Assembly: GCF_943192995.1 (NCBI RefSeq)
Contig: NZ_CALPCP010000002.1
Span: forward strand, 248,001-312,000
Source: Flintibacter muris
GTDB lineage: Bacteria; Bacillota; Clostridia; Oscillospirales; Oscillospiraceae
Direction: 5' to 3'
Length of the DNA: 64,000 bases
Each line of letters opens with the position of its first letter. The first letter of the stretch is position 1. The notes under the pieces are model-generated. The model saw only the letters and a program-made list of their open reading frames with translations, was not told the origin of the DNA and ran no database searches. Shown here in pieces: positions 44,722 to 53,307 of the stretch. Both the position numbers and the translations under genes were made by a program.

Positions 44722-45799
44722 GGAGCTTTTACAGATTGAGCCCTACTCCCTGAACAGCAGGGAGAAGGAGCGGCTGCTGTCCAGGCGGCTGAATGAGCTC
44801 ACCCGGCTCCACCGGGAGAACTGCCCCGCCTACGCCCGTATTCTGAACAGCTTTTCCCAGGCGGCGGAGGGCTCCGGGTTGGAGGACATTCCCTTTCTGC
44901 CTGTCCGCCTGTTTAAGGAGCTCACTCTGCGCAGCGTCCCGGAGGAAGCGGTGGTCAAAACCATGACCTCCTCCGGCACCGGCGGGCAGGCGGTATCTAA
45001 GATTGATCTGGATCGGACAACCGCCTCTAACCAGCAGAAGGGGCTGGTGAAAATTGTGTCCAGCTTTACCGGTTCCGGCCGGATGCCTATGATTATTATC
45101 GACTGCCCGTCGGTGGTGAAGGATAGGCGGATGTTCTCCGCCCGGGGGGCGGGCATTCTGGGCTTCTCTATCTTTGGGACCAAAAAGCTCTACGCTCTGG
45201 ATGATGAGATGGGGCTGGACGTGGAGGGACTGCGGGAGTTTTTGGAGGTCCACCAGGGCAAGACCATCCTCCTGTTTGGCTTCACCTTTATGGTCTGGCA
45301 GCACTTTTACCGGGAGCTGCTCCGGCTGAAAGAGGAGGGCGTAACCTTCGACCTGTCTGACTGTATCCTGATTCACGGCGGAGGCTGGAAAAGGTTGCAA
45401 AGCGAAGCGGTAGGCCAGCAGGAGTTCCGCCGCCGCCTGAAAGCGGTGTGCGGACTGGACTGGGTCCATGACTACTACGGCATGGTGGAGCAGACCGGCT
45501 GTATTTACATGCAGTGCGAATGCGGGCACCTGCATGCCAGTGTCTTCTCTGATGTAATCGTCCGCCGCCCTCTGGACTTTGGCGTGTGCGGGGTGGGGGA
45601 GCCAGGGATTTTACAGGTGCTCTCCACCATACCGGAATCCTACCCAGGCCACTCCCTGCTGACGGAGGACGAGGGGGTTCTTCTGGGGGAGGACGACTGC
45701 CCCTGCGGCCGAAAGGGCAAGTATTTCAAGGTGACCGGCAGACTGAAAAACGCGGAACTGAGGGGGTGCAGCGATACCTATGCGGCAGGCTATCAGTAA
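44711..45799 (+). CDS. luxE: LuxE-like acyl-protein synthetase, copy 2
   Basis: The 362-residue paralogue of the gene at 36461 shares the EELLQIEPYSL-type start, MTSSGTGGQAVSKI, HDYYGMVEQTG and GEDDCPCGRKGKYF. It overlaps the thioesterase by 11 bases and luxC copy 2 by 20 bases. The two LuxE proteins are clearly related but not identical, so they may have different acyl substrates. Confidence 0.88.
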   Translation: MEFEELLQIEPYSLNSREKERLLSRRLNELTRLHRENCPAYARILNSFSQAAEGSGLEDIPFLPVRLFKELTLRSVPEEAVVKTMTSSGTGGQAVSKIDLDRTTASNQQKGLVKIVSSFTGSGRMPMIIIDCPSVVKDRRMFSARGAGILGFSIFGTKKLYALDDEMGLDVEGLREFLEVHQGKTILLFGFTFMVWQHFYRELLRLKEEGVTFDLSDCILIHGGGWKRLQSEAVGQQEFRRRLKAVCGLDWVHDYYGMVEQTGCIYMQCECGHLHASVFSDVIVRRPLDFGVCGVGEPGILQVLSTIPESYPGHSLLTEDEGVLLGEDDCPCGRKGKYFKVTGRLKNAELRGCSDTYAAGYQ

Positions 45800-47000
45800 A
45801 GAGGAGCAAGCGGTTTTGGAGCGGCTGACCTACCTCACTGGAGACCCGGATACAGTGGCCGGGATGGACGCTCTGCCTACCCGTCCTCCCTTCGACGGGG
45901 AGGTGCTGGAGTTTCTGAATGATGTCTCCAAGCCCCTTCTCACTAACGGAAGGGAGTACCCGGATGTGGTGACCTTTGCCTTTTGGATTCGGAAGGCGTC
46001 TACCCAAAGTCTGAAGGACCGATTTTCCCGGGAGGACGGAAACCTGCGATTTGGCCGGGGCACGGCCTTCCATATCGCTCCCTCCAACGTGGCGGTGAAC
46101 TTCGCTTATTCCTTGGCAGCGGGACTGCTGACCGGAAACGCCAATATCGTCCGGCTCCCCACCAAGCGTTTCCCTCAGGCGGAGTTGATTTGTAAGGCCG
46201 TCAACACAGTTCTGGAACAATACCCCGGCCTGCGGCCCTACATCTGTCTGGCCCGGTATGACCGGAACCGGGATGTCAACGACCTGCTGTCCCGTCTGGC
46301 GGATACCAGAATCGTCTGGGGAGGCGACGCCACCATTGCGGAGCTGCGAAAATCCCCGCTGGCCCCCAGGGCGGGGGAGATCACCTTTGCAGACCGGTGC
46401 TCCCTGGCGGTGATTGACAGCGAATGGTATCTGGAAAAAGCGGACCGGCACCGGACCACTCAGAATTTTTACAACGATACCTTCCTCACCGACCAGAACG
46501 CCTGCACCAGCCCAAGGATTGTTGTCTGGTTAGGTGAACGCCGGGCGGAGGCGAAGGAGGCGTTCTGGGGTGCGCTCCATGAACTGGTAAAGTCCCGGTA
46601 TGAATTCCAGCCGGTGCAGGGGATCGACAAACTGGTGAAAAGCTGCTTGCTGGCAGCGGGGCAGGAGGGTGTTCAAGTCCAGCCCCGTCCGGATAACCTG
46701 ATTTACAGAGTTGCGGTGCCTGCTCTTTCAAAAGACCTCCTGGACCAGACGGGAAATTCCGGTTATTTCCTGGAGTATGACTGCGGGAATATCCTGGAAC
46801 TGCGGGAGCTGTGTAATGACCCTCGATGTCAGACGGTCGCCTGTATCGGGGAAAAGGGAACGCTGATATCGCTGCTCAAGACTGGAATTAAAGGAATCGA
46901 CCGGGTTGTCCCGGTGGGGAAAACCATGGATTTTGATCTGATCTGGGACGGGTATGACCTGTATGAACGGCTGACCCGGTTGATTCAGATGGTTGGATGA
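45780..47000 (+). CDS. luxC: LuxC-like acyl-protein/acyl-CoA reductase, copy 2
   Basis: The 406-residue paralogue of the gene at 37521 has HIAPSNVAVNFAYSLAAGLL and the active-site Cys in DQNACTSPRIVVW. Its start overlaps luxE copy 2 by 20 bases, the same overlap as copy 1. The surrounding DNA GAGGGGGTGCAG and GATACCTATG is shared by both copies. This is the last high-GC gene before a sharp shift to AT-rich DNA. Confidence 0.87.
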   Translation: MRQAISKEEQAVLERLTYLTGDPDTVAGMDALPTRPPFDGEVLEFLNDVSKPLLTNGREYPDVVTFAFWIRKASTQSLKDRFSREDGNLRFGRGTAFHIAPSNVAVNFAYSLAAGLLTGNANIVRLPTKRFPQAELICKAVNTVLEQYPGLRPYICLARYDRNRDVNDLLSRLADTRIVWGGDATIAELRKSPLAPRAGEITFADRCSLAVIDSEWYLEKADRHRTTQNFYNDTFLTDQNACTSPRIVVWLGERRAEAKEAFWGALHELVKSRYEFQPVQGIDKLVKSCLLAAGQEGVQVQPRPDNLIYRVAVPALSKDLLDQTGNSGYFLEYDCGNILELRELCNDPRCQTVACIGEKGTLISLLKTGIKGIDRVVPVGKTMDFDLIWDGYDLYERLTRLIQMVG

Positions 47001-47018
47001 GACCTGATCTGTAGTCCA

Positions 47019-47061
47019 AGGGAAGATCTTCCCTTCGCTTTTCTGCGGTGAAACCGCAGAA
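47019..47061. repeat. Tandem palindromes at a base-composition border
   Basis: AAGGGAAGATCTTCCCTT (47019-47036) is a perfect 18-base palindrome. TTCTGCGGT and ACCGCAGAA (47041-47061) form a second hairpin. They sit in the 99-base gap exactly where the DNA changes from GC-rich to AT-rich. No T-run follows. Confidence 0.5.
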
Positions 47062-47099
47062 AGATTGTATTCAAAGTGAACTGGAAAGAGAGTGTTTAT

Positions 47100-48245
47100 A
47101 TGCTTCAGTTAGACCCTCGGCTGATTGCCGACCTTGTAGGCAAAGATTTGATTGCCTTTGGAACTGGCGGAATCGGAAAGATGTTAATTCCCTATTTGGC
47201 ACAAGAACCGGATATTAAACTCCATGGCGTGACCAACAGCAGAGTTACTACAGTGGATGCTGGTACTTTTTTGGATACAAGACTTCCCATTCGCAGTCTT
47301 GATACCTGGGCGAAGCTAATACCGGAGGCGACGATCTTATTATGTGTCATACGAAAAAATGAAGCATCTGCTTGGTCTGCATGTGAGGCGGCTGGCTTTA
47401 AGAAGATTATTATTGCTCCCTTTTATCTAATAGAGATGCTTCAGGACTTATATAACCCTGGTCGAATGCCAACCGCTCACCCCATGCTGCGGATGATGTG
47501 CCTAGCCAACGAGTTGCGGGATATCCATAAAGCGTCATTTGCAGAGTTCAAGGGCTGTCATCGGGGACAGACAGTTGCAGTAGTGGCGACGGGGCCTACA
47601 CTGAATTATTATACTCAGGTGAAGGGAATTCCGCACATTGGAACAAACGCGAGTTTTTTAAAAGAAGGAATGAGCTTAGATTACTACTTTATACGTCATT
47701 ATGAACGAGAATGGTGTGACAAGTTAAAAGAATATAATTTTATAAAATTTTTTGCAAGAAATGAATGGACTGAGCAGCATCATGACTATGATAGATTTCC
47801 AGAGTATCTGATTGAAGAAAATAATGGTCGGAGATTTTTTACTGGAGAGCCAAATAATGAATTATATGAGGATATAACCTATTATCCCTTGATGGGGGGG
47901 TATTCGATTATCTTTCAAGCACTGCAATTTGCAGTATTTACAAGACCAAAGCGAATTTTGCTGATTGGTTGCGATTGCTCATATAATGGACATTTTGATG
48001 GTACACCTCTTGTTTCGTCAGTAACAGTTTTATTACCTGCGGAGCGTTTTGTACCACAATGGATAGAAGCATATAAGAAGTTAAAATTATTTACAGAACA
48101 GCACTATCCGGATATGGAGATTATTTCTGTCAATCCGGTAGGACTGAAGGGGATGTTTCGTGACATGTATACTGAGAGTTATTTGGAGGAACATCCAGAG
48201 ATAAATCGTACAGAATGTGAAATTTTTGATGAGATAGAGCTTTAG
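47100..48245 (+). CDS. DUF115/Maf-like putative glycan transferase with Rossmann N-domain
   Basis: The product (about 381 residues) has an N-terminal PglD-like Rossmann domain (LIAFGTGGIGKMLIPYL). From about residue 155 it has a second domain with VAVVATGPTLNYY, IGTNASF and LIGCDCSYNGHFDG. That pattern is typical of DUF115 proteins, which include Maf, the transferases that attach nonulosonic acids to flagellin. It heads the pseudaminic-acid block, which fits. It is shorter than Maf (about 600 residues), so an alternative role in sugar handling remains open. The ATG at 47100 is preferred over a GTG at 47076. A run of seven G's occurs at 47894-47900. Confidence 0.65.
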   Translation: MLQLDPRLIADLVGKDLIAFGTGGIGKMLIPYLAQEPDIKLHGVTNSRVTTVDAGTFLDTRLPIRSLDTWAKLIPEATILLCVIRKNEASAWSACEAAGFKKIIIAPFYLIEMLQDLYNPGRMPTAHPMLRMMCLANELRDIHKASFAEFKGCHRGQTVAVVATGPTLNYYTQVKGIPHIGTNASFLKEGMSLDYYFIRHYEREWCDKLKEYNFIKFFARNEWTEQHHDYDRFPEYLIEENNGRRFFTGEPNNELYEDITYYPLMGGYSIIFQALQFAVFTRPKRILLIGCDCSYNGHFDGTPLVSSVTVLLPAERFVPQWIEAYKKLKLFTEQHYPDMEIISVNPVGLKGMFRDMYTESYLEEHPEINRTECEIFDEIEL

Positions 48246-48304
48246 GATAGCTGGTTATTCTTTGTAGCGTAGATAGTATCAGATTTGCAAAGGAGGAAAG
48301 TATA

Positions 48305-49279
48305 ATGGGTTCTCAAAAACGAGAATTAAGGCTGGATAGGCCAATTGTTTTTTCGGAGACCCCACCATTTCCGCATAATATGCTAATGGAGTTAGCAAAT
48401 ATTTGTAATCATGAATGTGTGTTTTGTGGTTATAAAAATATGAAACGCAAGAAAATGATGTGTGATAAGCATTTCATGTTTGATATTATGAAGCAAGCAT
48501 ATGAAAACGGCACACGTGAAGTCGGTTTTTATATGATTGGAGAACCATTTATTTGCAACGATTTAGCGGAATATGTTTCTTGTGCCAAAGGTCTTGGCTA
48601 TGAATATATTTACTTAACGACAAATGGTGCGCTAGCAACAGTGGAACGTTGTAAGGAACTGATTTCTGCAGGGATTAGCAGTATTAAATTCTCAGTAAAT
48701 GCATCGACCAGAGAAAGTTATATTGCCGTTCATGGCAGAGATGATTTTTATATAGTTAGGGAAAATATTTTTAACTTAAAGAAGTATTTGGAAAATAATA
48801 AAATCAATGTGCCATTATTCATTTCCTTTGTAAAAAATGAACTCAATAAACATGATGTCGAAAAATTAGAGAGGGAATTTGATTCTGTAGTGGATAAAAT
48901 ATATGTTTTTCCCTGTGCAAATCAAGGAGGGACGATGAAGAGGAAACTGCTTGATCAAGGGATTGTCAAAGAAGACGAGATGTTCCCCGGATCTGTTGCT
49001 CCTTGTGCAATGTGTTTTAATAGGCTTCATATTACATGTGAGGGATATCTCAATGCTTGCTGTGCAGATAGTGATGGATATTTGTCAGCGATTGACTTGC
49101 ATCAAACTTCACTAATTGATGCATGGAATTCTGAAATAATGATTGAATTGCGAAGAAAGCATCTTCGAAATGAATTAAGTGGACTTTTATGTCAAAACTG
49201 CATCAACAATACTGAAGAGATATTTTCACCGCTCAATAAAGATCTATGCCTAGCTTTTAGTAACGAGAAATTAAGCTGA
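48305..49279 (+). CDS. Radical SAM/SPASM protein
   Basis: The 324-residue enzyme has the cluster motif CNHECVFC (near residue 37) and a C-terminal SPASM-like region with CAMC, CCADSDGYLSA and CQNC. No peptide precursor gene lies beside it. In glycan islands such proteins may modify sugars or lipid-linked intermediates, but I know of no defined reaction. Strong ribosome site AAAGGAGG. The DNA is AT-rich like its neighbours. Confidence 0.88.
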   Translation: MGSQKRELRLDRPIVFSETPPFPHNMLMELANICNHECVFCGYKNMKRKKMMCDKHFMFDIMKQAYENGTREVGFYMIGEPFICNDLAEYVSCAKGLGYEYIYLTTNGALATVERCKELISAGISSIKFSVNASTRESYIAVHGRDDFYIVRENIFNLKKYLENNKINVPLFISFVKNELNKHDVEKLEREFDSVVDKIYVFPCANQGGTMKRKLLDQGIVKEDEMFPGSVAPCAMCFNRLHITCEGYLNACCADSDGYLSAIDLHQTSLIDAWNSEIMIELRRKHLRNELSGLLCQNCINNTEEIFSPLNKDLCLAFSNEKLS

Positions 49280-49299
49280 TTTGATAAGGGGGGATTATA

Positions 49300-50292
49300 A
49301 TGCTGAATGATAAAACAATTCTAATTACAGGCGGGACTGGCTCTTTTGGGAACCACTTTACAAGCTATGTTTTGCAGCACTATAAACCTAAAAAAATTAT
49401 TATTTACTCTCGAGATGAGTTCAAACAGTTTCAAATGCGCAACCGCTTGATGGAGTACGATTCAATTATGCGTTATTTTATCGGTGATGTGCGTGATGAA
49501 GCCAGAATGAGACGGGCCTTTGAAGGGGTGGACTATGTCATCCACGCTGCGGCGCTGAAACAGGTTCCAGCCTGCGAGTATAACCCCAACGAGGCCATTA
49601 AAACCAATATCCATGGTGCGATGAATGTAATTGAAGCGGCTTTGGATACAAGTGTTAAGCGGGTTGTTGCGCTGTCTACAGATAAAGCGGTAAACCCTGT
49701 TAATCTGTATGGTGGAACGAAGCTGGTGTCGGACAAGCTATTTATAGCGGCTAACGCATATTCTGGCTTTAAAGATACTCGGTTTGCCATTGTCCGTTAT
49801 GGAAATGTAGCAGGCAGCCGGGGCTCAGTCATCCCGTTTTTCCACAGCTTGGTGGAGGCCGGAGAGACAGAGCTGCCTATTACGGACTTGGAAATGACGC
49901 GCTTTTGGATCAGCCTGGAGCAGGGCGTAGAGTTGGTTATTAAAGCACTGGCGGAATCCAAAGGTGGAGAGACCTTTATTGCCAAAATTCCTTCCTTTAA
50001 AATTACGGATTTGGCTAAGGCAATTCTACCGGGCTGCACAATGAAAGAAGTTGGTATTCGTGAAGGTGAGAAGCTCCATGAGGTGATGATTACTAAAGAA
50101 GATTCTTTACATACTTATGAGTACAGTAAGCATTTTGTTATTTATCCTCACATGTCTTGGTGGACAGAAAAGAATGCTGTGCCAGGGGGAAGACCGGTGA
50201 TGCGTGGATTTGAATATTCTTCTGGTACAAACAGTCAGTGGTTGTCTGTAGATGATTTACAGGAACTGTTGCAAAAGGTTTTTGAGCTCTGA
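49300..50292 (+). CDS. pseB: UDP-N-acetylglucosamine 4,6-dehydratase (inverting)
   Basis: The 330-residue extended SDR enzyme starts the pseudaminic-acid pathway, converting UDP-GlcNAc to UDP-2-acetamido-2,6-dideoxy-L-arabino-4-hexulose. Features are GGTGSFGNHF, YSRDEFKQ, HAAALKQVPACEYNP, the catalytic segment STDKAVNPVNLYGGTK and FWISLEQGVELV. Length is typical. The N-terminus and KQ-rich loop fit PseB rather than WbpM/CapD. Confidence 0.94.
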   Translation: MLNDKTILITGGTGSFGNHFTSYVLQHYKPKKIIIYSRDEFKQFQMRNRLMEYDSIMRYFIGDVRDEARMRRAFEGVDYVIHAAALKQVPACEYNPNEAIKTNIHGAMNVIEAALDTSVKRVVALSTDKAVNPVNLYGGTKLVSDKLFIAANAYSGFKDTRFAIVRYGNVAGSRGSVIPFFHSLVEAGETELPITDLEMTRFWISLEQGVELVIKALAESKGGETFIAKIPSFKITDLAKAILPGCTMKEVGIREGEKLHEVMITKEDSLHTYEYSKHFVIYPHMSWWTEKNAVPGGRPVMRGFEYSSGTNSQWLSVDDLQELLQKVFEL

Positions 50293-50350
50293 TTGCTGAC
50301 TTATGAGAAAATTGCAAAAAAGTTTAAAAAAGAAAGGAAAAAGTGAAAAA

Positions 50351-51391
50351 ATGAGCAAAAATATGGATAAAATATGCGGGGGGGGGGTGCTCGATGACAT
50401 TTCGGTTAATAGAGGTGTCACCGATGTAGAAGCAGAAAATCGAGGACATGTTACAAGATATGATGTATCGAATATGCTTGAGAAATTAAAAAGAATTCAT
50501 GGCCAGCGTTTTATAGATTATCGAAATGCATGGGATCAGACATGCAAGTGTGAGGAAGCGTCAGAATATCCTCTTTTCATTGAACTGGCAATAAATTCTG
50601 ACTGCAACATGCGTTGCAAAATGTGTGCAAGAAGTTTTGATGAAACTTTGAACAGCAAGCATATCAATATGCCATTGGAAATGGTTGATACCATCGTTGC
50701 GCAATGTAAAGATTTTCATTTGCCCGCAATTTTGATTGGTCAGGAATCTGAATGTCTTTTACATCCAGAGCTCAAAGAAATCGTACGCAGAATTCGTATG
50801 ATCGATCCAGTAGATTTCTTTCTGATTACAAATGGGACTCTTTTAAATAAAGAACTGTCAAAATTTTTGATAGATTTTGGTCTGGACAGACTCGAAGTAT
50901 CAATTGATGCAGCCACAAGTGAAACCTATAAAAAAATACGGGGCGGCAGCCTGGAAATGTTGGAACGCAATATTGCTGACTTTTTAGATGCCAGAACTGA
51001 AATGGGAAGTGAAAGACCATTTCTTAGAGTTAGTTTTTGCAGACAGCAAGATAATTTAATGGACGAAGAAATATTTTTAAATAAATGGGCCAAAGTCGCG
51101 GATATGGTAGATTTTCAAGACTATATCGATTTCTCCAATACTACATATCTGAAAGACAGAGAATATAAAGAATATCACTGTCCTGATCCCTTCCAGAGAT
51201 TAGTTATAGATTATAATGGAGATATATTTGGGTGTTGTTCCTTTGGGTATAATCATTACTTCAAGGTAGGGAATCTAAAGGACATTTCTATTTTAGATGC
51301 CTGGAATTCAAGAATGATGAAGGAACTCAGGGAAAGTTTTATCAGGCAGGATTTGAAAAAGCCATGTTTAAACTGTCGTGCAAATCGTTGA
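50351..51391 (+). CDS. Radical SAM/SPASM protein with a G10 tract near the start
   Basis: The 346-residue product has the cluster motif CNMRCKMC (near residue 94) and a C-terminal SPASM-like region (CCSFG, CLNC). Codons 9-12 contain ten consecutive G's (50378-50387). With ten G's the frame is open. One fewer leads to TAG within about 15 codons, and one more gives TGA within four. This is the layout of a phase-variable gene. The ATG at 50351 has GAAAGGAAA upstream. The frame extends to 50303 without a good site, and an ATG at 50474 could allow restart after the tract. Confidence 0.85.
   Translation: MSKNMDKICGGGVLDDISVNRGVTDVEAENRGHVTRYDVSNMLEKLKRIHGQRFIDYRNAWDQTCKCEEASEYPLFIELAINSDCNMRCKMCARSFDETLNSKHINMPLEMVDTIVAQCKDFHLPAILIGQESECLLHPELKEIVRRIRMIDPVDFFLITNGTLLNKELSKFLIDFGLDRLEVSIDAATSETYKKIRGGSLEMLERNIADFLDARTEMGSERPFLRVSFCRQQDNLMDEEIFLNKWAKVADMVDFQDYIDFSNTTYLKDREYKEYHCPDPFQRLVIDYNGDIFGCCSFGYNHYFKVGNLKDISILDAWNSRMMKELRESFIRQDLKKPCLNCRANR
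50378..50387 (+). repeat. Homopolymeric G10 tract, candidate phase-variation switch
   Basis: Ten uninterrupted G's lie inside the 5' coding region of a radical SAM gene. It is the longest homopolymer of G or C that I saw in the window. Confidence 0.8.
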
Positions 51392-51464
51392 GGTATAATC
51401 TTTTTCAGGATTTATTTGACTCGTTATGAAAAGACATCAATATGCGGTATGAGAGGTGAAGCAG

Positions 51465-52364
51465 ATGGAACTATGTCTTGGTACAGTTCAATTTGGCATG
51501 GACTATGGTATCCGAGGGAAAAGAAAGCCTTCTCTTTCCGATGCCTTAGATATGATAGATTATGCAATACATCATGGCGTCCGTACAATTGACACCGCCA
51601 ATGCCTATGGTGAAGCGGAAGATGTAGTAGGTACTTATCTAAAGAAGAACCAAGGAATGCGACAGAGGATACATATCATCTCGAAATTTCGTCCGAATCT
51701 TTTAGATGATGTTCTGGCAGAGCAGTATTACCAGGTCATGAAGGCCAATTTGGAGGAATCCTTGCAAAAACTGCATACCGACTATTTAGACGGTTACCTG
51801 CTTCACAGCGCGCGTTATGTATATAACGATACGATCATTGATGCACTGTTGAAGCTGAAAAAAGAGGGGTATGTCAAAAAAATTGGAGTTTCAGTCTATG
51901 AGATCGATGAAGCAAAAAAAGGAATCTCCCGAGATAATTTGGATTTTTTGCAGCTGCCTTTTAGTGTTTTGGACCAGCGTATGCTGCATGACGGAGTTTT
52001 TGAGTTGGCTGAAACGAAGGGGTTCCCATTGCATACCCGCAGTGCTTTTGTTCAAGGCCTGGTAATGATGGAGCCAGAAGAGGTTCCACTGTTTTTGCGG
52101 GAGAAAGCAGCACCAATTCTTCAAGCGGTAGGTGAGGTATGCCGGAAAACTGGCCTTACCAGGACACAGCTGGCCGTAGGGTTTGTAAAGCAGCAAAAGG
52201 CTGTTACCCACTTAGTGTTTGGGGTGAGAAATATAGAGCAGTTGAAGGAAGACATCATGATGTTTTCCAAGGATTTATCTTCTGATGTAGTAGAAGTTTT
52301 GAAATCAGGCTTTGCTAATGTAGAGGCAGAAATTGTAATGCCAAGTTTATGGAAAAGGAGTTAA
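51465..52364 (+). CDS. Aldo/keto reductase
   Basis: The product (about 299 residues) is an AKR barrel without iron-sulfur tail. LGTVQFGMDYGI, TIDTANAYGEAE (catalytic Asp/Tyr) and YLLHSARY support this. In pseudaminic- and legionaminic-acid loci such enzymes often sit among the cytidylyltransferase and transaminase genes. The reaction is unknown. The ATG at 51465 follows AGAGGTG. A GTG at 51456 is possible but overlaps that site. Confidence 0.88.
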   Translation: MELCLGTVQFGMDYGIRGKRKPSLSDALDMIDYAIHHGVRTIDTANAYGEAEDVVGTYLKKNQGMRQRIHIISKFRPNLLDDVLAEQYYQVMKANLEESLQKLHTDYLDGYLLHSARYVYNDTIIDALLKLKKEGYVKKIGVSVYEIDEAKKGISRDNLDFLQLPFSVLDQRMLHDGVFELAETKGFPLHTRSAFVQGLVMMEPEEVPLFLREKAAPILQAVGEVCRKTGLTRTQLAVGFVKQQKAVTHLVFGVRNIEQLKEDIMMFSKDLSSDVVEVLKSGFANVEAEIVMPSLWKRS

Positions 52365-52369
52365 TAACC

Positions 52370-52487
52370 ATGGATTCAAAGAGCATTTTTGCTGGAAAGT
52401 GAAGGGGACGCCTATTTTGAAAGAAATATTCACGGTGATCATACAAGAGGAGCTAGAACTATCGCTGAATTCTTAAGGAGCATATAG
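52370..52487 (+). pseudogene. Frameshifted relic of a SAM methyltransferase start
   Basis: An ATG at 52370 preceded by AAAAGGAG begins MDSKSIF. The frame then hits TGA, but after a shift at the T-run (52386-52390) it continues as LLESEGDAYFERN and ends at TAG. E.GDA.F.RN is the start of many small SAM-dependent methyltransferases in glycan loci. Only about 38 residues remain before the next gene, so both a frameshift and a deletion seem to have occurred. Confidence 0.45.
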
Positions 52488-52522
52488 AAGATATATACCA
52501 ATTTGTCAAAGAAGGATAAAAT

Positions 52523-53290
52523 ATGAAATATGCCGCAATGCTACAAGCCCGGTGTGGATCCTCACGCTTGCCAGGAAAAATTCTGATGAACATAGGAGGG
52601 AAAACGGTACTCCAGTGGGTAATTGAGCGGGTGCAGCGGAGTAAATATATTGATGAAGTTATTGTTGTTACTTCCATAGATAAGAATAATCTGCCTGTTC
52701 TGCGTCTGTGTGCTGATTTAGGCGTACAGGTTTTTGCGGGGGCGGAGGATGATGTACTGGACCGGTATTATCAGATGGCAAAGCTGATCAAGCCGGATTA
52801 TGTGGTGAGGGTTACAGCGGATTGCCCTTGCTATGACTGGAGCATATTAGATCAGGCGATAGAGTCTATGCCTCTCGAGACGGACTATCTCTCTGATTTT
52901 GGTGAGACCCTGCCAGATGGCCTAGATATTGAAATTGTGAAGTTTAGTGCGTTGAAGCTTGCCTGGCAAAAGGCAAACTTGGCCTCAGAGCGGGAGCATG
53001 TGACGCAGTATATCCGTAAGCGTCCGGAGAAATTTCAACACAAAAATTTTGTCTGCCCATTTGGAGATTTTGGTTATTTGCGCTGGACTTTGGATGAGCA
53101 AGAGGACTTTGTTTTTATTAAAACAATATATGACCATTTCCTTTCTATGGGACAGGAAGACTTTTTGACCCAGGATATTCTGGAGTTTATCAACGAACAT
53201 CCGGAGTTGAGTAAGATCAATGCTAAATATGCCCGGAATGAAGGGCTTGAAAAATCTTTTCGTGAGGACAAAATTATGGAACAGCTTTAA
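52523..53290 (+). CDS. pseF: PseF/SpsF-like CMP-nonulosonate cytidylyltransferase
   Basis: The 255-residue product is a nucleotidyltransferase of the SpsF group. AAMLQARCGSSRLPGKIL (CTP loop), VTSIDKNN, DDVLDRYYQ and RVTADCPCYD support this. In pathway context it would activate pseudaminic acid as the CMP derivative. The SpsF group also includes proteins of unclear substrate, so the exact role is inferred from the neighbouring pse genes. Confidence 0.82.
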   Translation: MKYAAMLQARCGSSRLPGKILMNIGGKTVLQWVIERVQRSKYIDEVIVVTSIDKNNLPVLRLCADLGVQVFAGAEDDVLDRYYQMAKLIKPDYVVRVTADCPCYDWSILDQAIESMPLETDYLSDFGETLPDGLDIEIVKFSALKLAWQKANLASEREHVTQYIRKRPEKFQHKNFVCPFGDFGYLRWTLDEQEDFVFIKTIYDHFLSMGQEDFLTQDILEFINEHPELSKINAKYARNEGLEKSFREDKIMEQL

Positions 53291-53307
53291 AAGTAGGGGG
53301 GATTATG

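Noticed and set aside
51416-51444. Internal promoter before the aldo/keto reductase at 51465
   Set aside because: TTGACT is a fair -35, but the hexamer 17 bases on (AATATG) is a poor -10.
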